Origin: Bacteroidales bacterium
GTDB taxonomy: Bacteria > Bacteroidota > Bacteroidia > Bacteroidales > P3
NCBI GenBank assembly: GCA_016283745.1
Contig: JAEENM010000032.1
Coordinates: forward strand, 1 to 40,374
Direction: 5' to 3'
Length of the DNA stretch: 40,374 bases
The position numbers were made by a program, and so were the translations under genes. Numbering within the stretch: the stretch's first letter is position 1; every line of letters begins with the position of its first letter. Shown in pieces: positions 35,204 through 40,374 of the stretch. A model generated the notes under the pieces. That model did no database searches and was not told the DNA's origin. It worked only from the letters and a program-made list of their open reading frames with translations.

Positions 35204-35235
35204 GATAATGGTATTTTTATATTTGTATCAAACTG

Positions 35236-35243
35236 CAAATATA
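35236..35243 (-). promoter_or_regulatory. -7 box of the giant protein gene promoter
   Basis: TATATTTG on the minus strand lies 33 bp before the ATG and is a perfect TAnnTTTG. The upstream region is A/T-rich without a clear TTG. Confidence 0.75.
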
Positions 35244-35354
35244 CGTTTTATTTTGTAAAAAATAAAAAAAATAGTTAATATTTTTTCACAGACGGTGCGC
35301 GAGCGTCTGTACAATTTCCCTTTTAGTGGGCCAGAGGGTTTCAACGCACAAAAG

Positions 35355-35378
35355 AAAAGACGCCGCAGGGCGTCTTTT
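35355..35378 (-). terminator. Intrinsic terminator after dnaN
   Basis: A 10-bp perfect stem AAAAGACGCC / GGCGTCTTTT with a 4-nt loop lies 32 bp after the dnaN stop. It ends in TTTT on either strand, so it could act in both directions. Confidence 0.85.
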
Positions 35379-35409
35379 CAAAAAGATGTGTTCTATAAAT
35401 GTTGCCTCA

Positions 35410-36552
35410 TCAGCTGTTGGCCAGCATAACAGGCATAACGAGCATAAGGATGTCCTCTTTGTTGTTCTCGTCGTCCACAACCGGAGTGATGATGCCGGCG
35501 CGGCTGGGGTGCGAGAGCTGCATCACTATGTTCTCGCTGTCGAGGTTGGAAATCATCTCCAGCAGGAAACGTGCGTTGAAGCCAATCTCCATCGGCTCGC
35601 CCTCGTATTCGCAGGCAAGACGTTCGCGAGCGTCGTTGCTGTAGTCCACATCCTCGGCGGTGATTATCACTTCGTTACCGCCGGTTTTGATACGCACCTG
35701 ATGGGTGGTTTCGTTGGCGAAGATGGACACGCGGCGCAGCGAGTTGAGGAACGAAGCCCTGTCCAAAGTCAGACGGTAGGGGTTCTCCTTGGGGATGGCG
35801 CGTTCGTAGTCGGGATATTTGCCGTCGACCAGGCGGCAGGCCACAAACATATTGCCGAACGAGAAAAAGACGTTGGTGTTGTTGTATTCGATGGTAACGT
35901 CGCATTCCTCCTTGTTGGCCGAGAGTATGTTCTTAACCAGATTGATGGGTTTTTTGGAGAAAATGAAGCTCTTAACTTCGTCGTTAACCACGTCGAGACG
36001 GCGGTAGCGCACCAGTTTGTGGGCGTCGGTGGCCACGAAGGTGGTGTATTCGGGGGAGAGCTCGCAGAAAATGCCCGACATCTGCTGATGCATGTCGTCG
36101 GTGCTTGCGGCGAAGGATGTCTTGGTGATGGCGTTGACCAGTGCCGAGGCGCTGATGGTTACGCTGTTGGTCTCGCCCTTGGGCTGCATGGCGGGGAACG
36201 ATTCGGGATTCTGGCCGGCCAGACGGTATTTGCCTTCGCGCGACTTAAGCTCCACGCTGAAAGTGGATTCGTCGACGGTGAAGGTGATGGGTTCGTCGCT
36301 CACGCTTTTCATTATGTCGATGAGTTTCTTGGCGGGGACGGCAATCTGGCTCAGACCGTCGGTCTCGGCCTCCTCAAGCTCGATGGTGGTAGTAACGGTT
36401 GTCTCCAAATCGGTAGCCTTGACAGTGAGAAGCTTGTCCTCCAGATTGAAATGGAAGCAGCTGATGATTGGCACATTGTTGTTGGTGGTAAGCACTCCGC
36501 TTAACGCTTGCAAATTTTTTGCAAATAACTGACTGTTAATTATAAATTTCAT
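35410..36552 (-). CDS. dnaN: DNA polymerase III beta subunit (sliding clamp)
   Basis: A 380-residue three-domain clamp of normal length that tethers the replicative polymerase to DNA. Visible family segments are LTVKATDLETTV near residue 42, EGKYRLAGQNPESFPAM near 110-126, and FVATDAHKLVRY near 172-183. The C-terminal VMQLSHPSRAGIITPV and the final LMLVMPVML come from the clamp's partner-binding pocket. It has its own -7 box and terminator and is not beside dnaA here. cvpA lies upstream on the same strand, 117 bp away. Confidence 0.97.
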   Translation of the reverse strand: MKFIINSQLFAKNLQALSGVLTTNNNVPIISCFHFNLEDKLLTVKATDLETTVTTTIELEEAETDGLSQIAVPAKKLIDIMKSVSDEPITFTVDESTFSVELKSREGKYRLAGQNPESFPAMQPKGETNSVTISASALVNAITKTSFAASTDDMHQQMSGIFCELSPEYTTFVATDAHKLVRYRRLDVVNDEVKSFIFSKKPINLVKNILSANKEECDVTIEYNNTNVFFSFGNMFVACRLVDGKYPDYERAIPKENPYRLTLDRASFLNSLRRVSIFANETTHQVRIKTGGNEVIITAEDVDYSNDARERLACEYEGEPMEIGFNARFLLEMISNLDSENIVMQLSHPSRAGIITPVVDDENNKEDILMLVMPVMLANS

Positions 36553-36585
36553 TGTATGACGTTTTTTTCCGTTTTAAACACGTTG

Positions 36586-36593
36586 CAAAATTA
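36586..36593 (-). promoter_or_regulatory. -7 box of the dnaN promoter
   Basis: TAATTTTG on the minus strand lies 34 bp before the dnaN ATG and matches TAnnTTTG. About 40 bp further upstream are TTATCAACA (36633-36641) and TGTTAATAA (36645-36653), a weak inverted pair of DnaA-box-like sites. Confidence 0.65.
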
Positions 36594-36669
36594 GTGCTTT
36601 TTCGGTGATGTTTAAAAAATAGTTTTCCTTTTTTATCAACAATTTGTTAATAAGCTAAAGCCGTGGCAA

Positions 36670-37161
36670 TTAGTCGTTGCTATGAGTCGCCACGTACGAT
36701 TTCACGCCGCCGATAATGAGGTTCCCCGTGCTCTCCACAGGATGGTAGAGCAGCGAGTGCTGTTTCACCTGCGGGGTGATGAGCTTGTCCTTGTAGTCAA
36801 TCACGGTGACGTAGTACAGCAGCACGCTGAGGATGCACACACATTTGAGCATCCCGAAAAGGGCGCCGAGGATTTTGTTGAGCATGTCGAGTTTCATCAC
36901 CTTAAGCACGCCGTTGCCCAGCTTGCCGGCGAAATACGACAGCACCACCACTCCGACAAAGGTAACGAAAAAGGCCACCAGTATGGCGCTGCTTCCTTCG
37001 ATGCCTATCAGCTCGGCCACAAACGACGAGAAATGCACCGCGGCCCAGGTTCCGAGCAGCAATCCCGCCAAGGCGAAAAGCTCGAAAACCAGACCCTTTT
37101 TGAATCCCTTGTAGGTGAACCACGCCAGCGGCACGACCAAAATCAAATCCAACCAATTCAT
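36670..37161 (-). CDS. cvpA: CvpA-family membrane protein
   Basis: A 163-residue inner-membrane protein with four hydrophobic helices. It opens MNWLDLILVVPLAWFTYKGFKKGLVFELFAL, the typical CvpA N-terminus with a Gly-rich turn after the first helix. The family was named for colicin V production and is linked to envelope stress tolerance; its precise role is unsettled. The frame extends to 37242, but a -7 box at 37215-37222 lies inside that extension, so the ATG at 37159-37161 is the start. Confidence 0.88.
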   Translation of the reverse strand: MNWLDLILVVPLAWFTYKGFKKGLVFELFALAGLLLGTWAAVHFSSFVAELIGIEGSSAILVAFFVTFVGVVVLSYFAGKLGNGVLKVMKLDMLNKILGALFGMLKCVCILSVLLYYVTVIDYKDKLITPQVKQHSLLYHPVESTGNLIIGGVKSYVATHSND

Positions 37162-37214
37162 ATTTATTTTATTTTCAAGTAAATAATACGTTTTGTTTCG
37201 TCTTTCATCGTTTG

Positions 37215-37222
37215 CAAATATA
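37215..37222 (-). promoter_or_regulatory. -7 box of the cvpA promoter
   Basis: TATATTTG on the minus strand, a perfect TAnnTTTG, lies 53 bp before the chosen cvpA start and excludes the longer frame. Confidence 0.75.
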
Positions 37223-37336
37223 CAACATTTTGCATTTCGCACTACTTTTATTTATCTACAAACTGCTGTCAATAAAAACCAATATCTTTGCAAACAATTT
37301 ATTCGCAACAAATTACGGCACACATTTAAAATATTG

Positions 37337-37367
37337 TTGCAAAAACAGGAAAAAAATAGTAACTTTG
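37337..37367 (+). promoter_or_regulatory. Bacteroidota promoter for the T9SS-sorted beta-helix-like protein
   Basis: TTG (37337-37339) is followed after 20 nt by TAACTTTG (37360-37367) on the plus strand. The leader is about 80 nt. Confidence 0.82.
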
Positions 37368-37456
37368 TAGTTTGATATTGTTCGGCTTTCGACAAATTTT
37401 GTTTTTTTGCCGAATCGCGGAAACGAAAATAAAACGATAAATCAAATTATAAACTT

Positions 37457-39055
37457 ATGAAAAAAGCAACTTATATTGTTATAACACTGCTTATTGCAGC
37501 GGTGACAGTTCCGGCACAACGCACCTACCCTATTTCGATAGTAGGCGTACAAGTTACAGACTCAAACGCATCGAACATAACAGGCCCATACATTTCTGGC
37601 ACTGTGAAATACGTGGATTCCATCAAGACTCTTATATTAAGGGGAGCCATTATCGGAGACAGCAACCAACATTTCCAGGCACCACTTTTACGAGCCGACT
37701 CATCGATAACAATACGGTTTGAGGACACCAATACTATATTGGGCTATCGCTGCACTCCAATAATTGAATTATTCGACACGACTCATTTTATATCACCGTC
37801 AAACGCCGTCCTTAACATCAGACATTGCCGGTGCAACACCACTTCAATGGAAACAAGCATCCGAGCCAAAGACATCTTTTTCAATGCAGATGGCAAAATA
37901 ACCATCAGCCGCGATCATCGCAACTCGTATTATGTATATAATCTTCCTCTTATAAAAGCACGCGTAACGAATAGAGAAATCAGGTTTAGCAACGGCATTG
38001 TCAATCTGATAGGAAGCAGCAGTCCCATAGCCAATTACGACCGTGTGATTTTCGAAAACAAATATATCACATATCCGCCAAACACATATTACGACTCGAC
38101 AACCCACACGTTTGGAAATCCCATCTGCTCTTTGGACAGCATGGTGATAAGCAGCGAATACACCCAGCCCTATCTCCGTCCCATATACCCTATAACAATT
38201 GCAGGCACGCAGGTAACCGTGCTTAATGCCGACAGCATTGTGGGCGAAGGAATTTCGGGCCACGTGAGCTACGACAGTCTTTCCAACACCCTAATCCTCA
38301 ACAACGCCACCATATCGCGCATGAATTACATAGGAATACAATGCGACAGCAGTGTCACCATAAAGTGCATAGGCAAAAACATTGTGGACGGACGCAATAA
38401 CAATGCTGTAGCCAACAGCCAAAAACCGATGGTTTTAAATGGTGCCAACACAATTATCTACGGCAATGGAACAAACGACACGCTAGAACTACTGACGTAC
38501 CGCAATCACGAAATAATGTCGATGTACCGCCTCGAAATGAGCGACATGACTTTAATATCTCTTGTCGGCAACGGCATTTACAACGTTACGGGTGCCGGAT
38601 TCACACTGAACAACTGTGATGCAAAAATAATTGGTGAAATGAATAATGGCCCTATTGCCAATTTCTCCAACCTGTATTTAAATGGTTGCCGCATTGTAAG
38701 ACCCGTTGGGCACAGCTATTCCACCGCAAACCGACGCATCGAAGATTCGACAGGAAACCTGATAAGATATATGGACACACTCGTCATCGAAAAGTCGCCT
38801 GTGGGAATACTTTCGGCAGGAAAAGAGAAAACGGAGCTTATGCCCAACCCAGTATCGACAAATCTTTATGTGGTTTCCGAAAGCGTTATTGACCAGCTGC
38901 AGGTTTTCGACACCTACGGCCGACTGCTCAAAACCCTCTCCCCCACTACAAAACAGGCCATCGTCAACGTCAGGGAACTGCCAAACGGCGTTTACACCAT
39001 AAAAATAAAGACCGATGGCGGCATCATCACAAAGAGGTTTGTTGTAAGACACTGA
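37457..39055 (+). CDS. Secreted beta-helix-like protein with T9SS type A sorting domain
   Basis: A 532-residue protein with a signal peptide (ending TVPAQ). Two related halves begin YPISIVGVQVTDSNASNI (residue 24) and YPITIAGTQVTVLNADSI (near 244). Each continues with SG.V.Y..S..TLIL..A.I and then short strands of pectate-lyase-like character, so the gene carries an internal duplication. The last ~75 residues are a type A sorting domain: LMPNPVSTNLYV, QVFDTYGRLLKTL, LPNGVYTIKI and KRFVVRH. Export by SprA is expected. No catalytic residues are recognised. A lipoprotein gene follows at 46 bp and may share the transcript. Confidence 0.85.
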   Translation: MKKATYIVITLLIAAVTVPAQRTYPISIVGVQVTDSNASNITGPYISGTVKYVDSIKTLILRGAIIGDSNQHFQAPLLRADSSITIRFEDTNTILGYRCTPIIELFDTTHFISPSNAVLNIRHCRCNTTSMETSIRAKDIFFNADGKITISRDHRNSYYVYNLPLIKARVTNREIRFSNGIVNLIGSSSPIANYDRVIFENKYITYPPNTYYDSTTHTFGNPICSLDSMVISSEYTQPYLRPIYPITIAGTQVTVLNADSIVGEGISGHVSYDSLSNTLILNNATISRMNYIGIQCDSSVTIKCIGKNIVDGRNNNAVANSQKPMVLNGANTIIYGNGTNDTLELLTYRNHEIMSMYRLEMSDMTLISLVGNGIYNVTGAGFTLNNCDAKIIGEMNNGPIANFSNLYLNGCRIVRPVGHSYSTANRRIEDSTGNLIRYMDTLVIEKSPVGILSAGKEKTELMPNPVSTNLYVVSESVIDQLQVFDTYGRLLKTLSPTTKQAIVNVRELPNGVYTIKIKTDGGIITKRFVVRH

Positions 39056-39101
39056 TTTATATCCATTTATTTTCTAAAGAGTAGTAATTAATTTTAAAAA
39101 C

Positions 39102-40037
39102 ATGACCGCTGTTACAAAAATAAAACAATCCGCACTTTGGCTAATCGCAATTTGCGTGTTGGGAGCATTTTCTTCGTGCGGTGGCAACAATTCAAACGAT
39201 GATGTTTTCAACGAGATAACCGGCTACAAATGGTCGATAGACCCTTACAAATGTTCTGACGGCACACATCTTGACATAGAGATTAGCCCGTATGTGGACA
39301 AAAAACTCTACCTTGCTTTCAACGACGACAGCACTGTGGACTGTTTTGACTACGGAAATTACATGACAGGCATCTTCAGCATCGACGAAGATTTGGTTAC
39401 ATGTCTATTTTTGGATAATCAGCTGTCGGAAATTGCCCACGACGGCGACTACAACGAACAAATAATGCTGAAATACAAAGACAACCGTCTGTACATGCAC
39501 GACTATCTTTACCGATACAAGAAGGACAACCAGTGGAAGTCGAAGGTGGAGATGTCGCCCGAAAACCGTGAACTTTATTACTCCAACGCAGGACAATACC
39601 GCAACGAAAAATACAATGCCGGATTCTACCGCGACACCTACGACACCACCGTGGACGCCCTGTGCGTGGTGAAACGTTTCAACTGGCGCACCGAAACCAC
39701 TTTCAAAAACGCCAAACGCAACGGCATTTTCAAGAAATACATAAACAATAATATAAGTGTTTTCGGCTCCTATACCGACGGCATGCCTTCAGGCAATTGG
39801 TATTTCTTTGCCCCAAACGGTGAACTGACAAAGGAATTGAGCGACTTCCGCCTTCTTTCCGATGAAATTTTTGCGGGCTACAAATACGAAGCCAAAGCCA
39901 TCGAATACGACACCCATACCAAACGCATAAGCTATGGAAAAGTTTATTGCAACGACAATTTCGACACACGCGAAGTAGGCAGTTGGAAATACTACAACAA
40001 AGATGGGAATCTAATCGAGGAGCTGGAAGTGGATTGA
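39102..40037 (+). CDS. Lipoprotein with MORN/YwqK-like C-terminal repeats
   Basis: A 311-residue protein. An N-terminal hydrophobic segment ends in LGAFSSCGGNN, giving a lipidation Cys near residue 26. The middle is rich in Asp, Tyr and Asn. The C-terminal third has segments of YwqK/MORN flavour: FGSYTDGMPSGNWYFFAPNG (near 222-241) and GSWKYYNKDGNLIEEL near the end. Such repeats occur in surface or periplasmic Bacteroidota proteins and in some contact-dependent toxins' partners. The function is unknown. No hairpin terminator is visible before the carbamate kinase promoter. Confidence 0.7.
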   Translation: MTAVTKIKQSALWLIAICVLGAFSSCGGNNSNDDVFNEITGYKWSIDPYKCSDGTHLDIEISPYVDKKLYLAFNDDSTVDCFDYGNYMTGIFSIDEDLVTCLFLDNQLSEIAHDGDYNEQIMLKYKDNRLYMHDYLYRYKKDNQWKSKVEMSPENRELYYSNAGQYRNEKYNAGFYRDTYDTTVDALCVVKRFNWRTETTFKNAKRNGIFKKYINNNISVFGSYTDGMPSGNWYFFAPNGELTKELSDFRLLSDEIFAGYKYEAKAIEYDTHTKRISYGKVYCNDNFDTREVGSWKYYNKDGNLIEELEVD

Positions 40038-40087
40038 TAACAAAAAATCATTTTGATACACGATAAAAAAAACTCTTTTTCTCTTTT

Positions 40088-40119
40088 TTTGCCTAACTCC
40101 TTTTTTTTTGCTATATTTG
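40088..40119 (+). promoter_or_regulatory. Bacteroidota promoter for the carbamate kinase gene
   Basis: TTTG (40088-40091) is followed after exactly 20 nt by TATATTTG (40112-40119), the same architecture as the rnhB promoter. The leader to the ATG is about 55 nt. Confidence 0.87.
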
Positions 40120-40180
40120 CAGTTTCATCCGACAATAGGTCGAAAGTATAACTAATTGACAATTAAACACAAACGACAAT

Positions 40181-40374
40181 ATGAGAAAACTTGCTGTAGT
40201 GGCATTCGGCGGCAACGCCCTGCTGCGAAGCGGACAGAAAGGCACTTTTGAGGAGCAGATTGCCAACGTGGAACAGACCTGCGAATGTCTCTGCAACCTC
40301 ATCAAACGCGGTTACAACATCGTTATCGGACACGGCAACGGTCCGCAGGTGGGCAACGTGATGCTTCAGCACGA
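40181..40374 (+). CDS. arcC: Carbamate kinase (5' part, cut by the window edge)
   Basis: The first 64 codons are present. MRKLAVVAFGGNALL carries the amino-acid-kinase glycine motif GGNAL, and GHGNGPQVGNV near residues 50-60 is diagnostic of carbamate kinase. The enzyme interconverts carbamoyl phosphate plus ADP with carbamate plus ATP, usually in arginine or agmatine breakdown. The agmatine deiminase gene is 28 kb away, so no operon link is claimed. Confidence 0.9.
   Translation, partial: MRKLAVVAFGGNALLRSGQKGTFEEQIANVEQTCECLCNLIKRGYNIVIGHGNGPQVGNVMLQH

Noticed and set aside
11382-40374. A shared agmatine-degradation operon of the deiminase and carbamate kinase genes
   Set aside because: The two genes are 28 kb apart on opposite strands, and no carbamoyltransferase is seen in the window.

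Overview
This window looks like chromosomal DNA of a member of the Bacteroidota, most likely an uncultured Bacteroidales. The evidence is a type IX secretion (T9SS) translocon gene (sprA), two proteins with C-terminal T9SS sorting domains, Bacteroidota-specific families (DUF6913-, DUF6427- and DUF5362-like), and at least ten promoters with the Bacteroidota -7 box TAnnTTTG. Four of these have a TTG exactly 20 nt upstream of the box. There are no rRNA or tRNA genes, insertion sequences or CRISPR arrays that I can see.

Layout. 1-2606 (minus): an operon rnhB - DUF6913 - dapA - hotdog thioesterase. 2618-5782 (minus): a polytopic membrane protein and a secreted subtilisin-like protease. 5974-9875 (minus): a secreted TPR protein and gyrA. 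10029-13947 (minus): a PlsC-like acyltransferase, an agmatine deiminase-family enzyme and murF. 14265-16553 (plus): a POT-family transporter fused to an N-terminal secreted domain. 16641-18818 (minus): four small DUF5362-like membrane proteins. 18845-26812 (minus): ruvA followed by the 2453-residue sprA. 26874-29434 (minus): a four-helix-bundle protein, a beta-helix lipoprotein and a decayed CAP-domain gene. 29435-35203 (minus): a 1922-residue secreted repeat protein. 35410-37161 (minus): dnaN and cvpA. 37457-40374 (plus): a T9SS-sorted beta-helix-like protein, a lipoprotein and the start of a carbamate kinase gene.

Two things stand out. First, the 1922-residue protein ends in a tandemly duplicated module (Fn3-like domain plus C-type-lectin/FGE-like domain). 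The two lectin-like copies differ in one 40-codon block by 21 changes at codon positions 1 and 2 but only 3 at position 3. Variable codons nearly always keep the same final C or T. This is the footprint expected from adenine-directed mutagenesis of AAY codons by a diversity-generating retroelement (DGR). No template repeat or reverse transcriptase lies in the window.

Second, many intergenic gaps hold one compound repeat family. It consists of clusters of tiny perfect hairpins, mostly 7-nt arms with a 3-nt loop, plus degenerate tandem arrays with an exact 7-nt period. All five hairpin clusters lie just downstream of a minus-strand stop codon in the same orientation. The arrays have even become the last codons of murF and the first codons of the agmatine deiminase gene.

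The housekeeping genes (rnhB, dapA, gyrA, murF, ruvA, dnaN, cvpA) look intact. SprA would export the sorting-domain proteins across the outer membrane. The protease, the 532-residue protein and possibly the giant lectin-like protein are its likely substrates.
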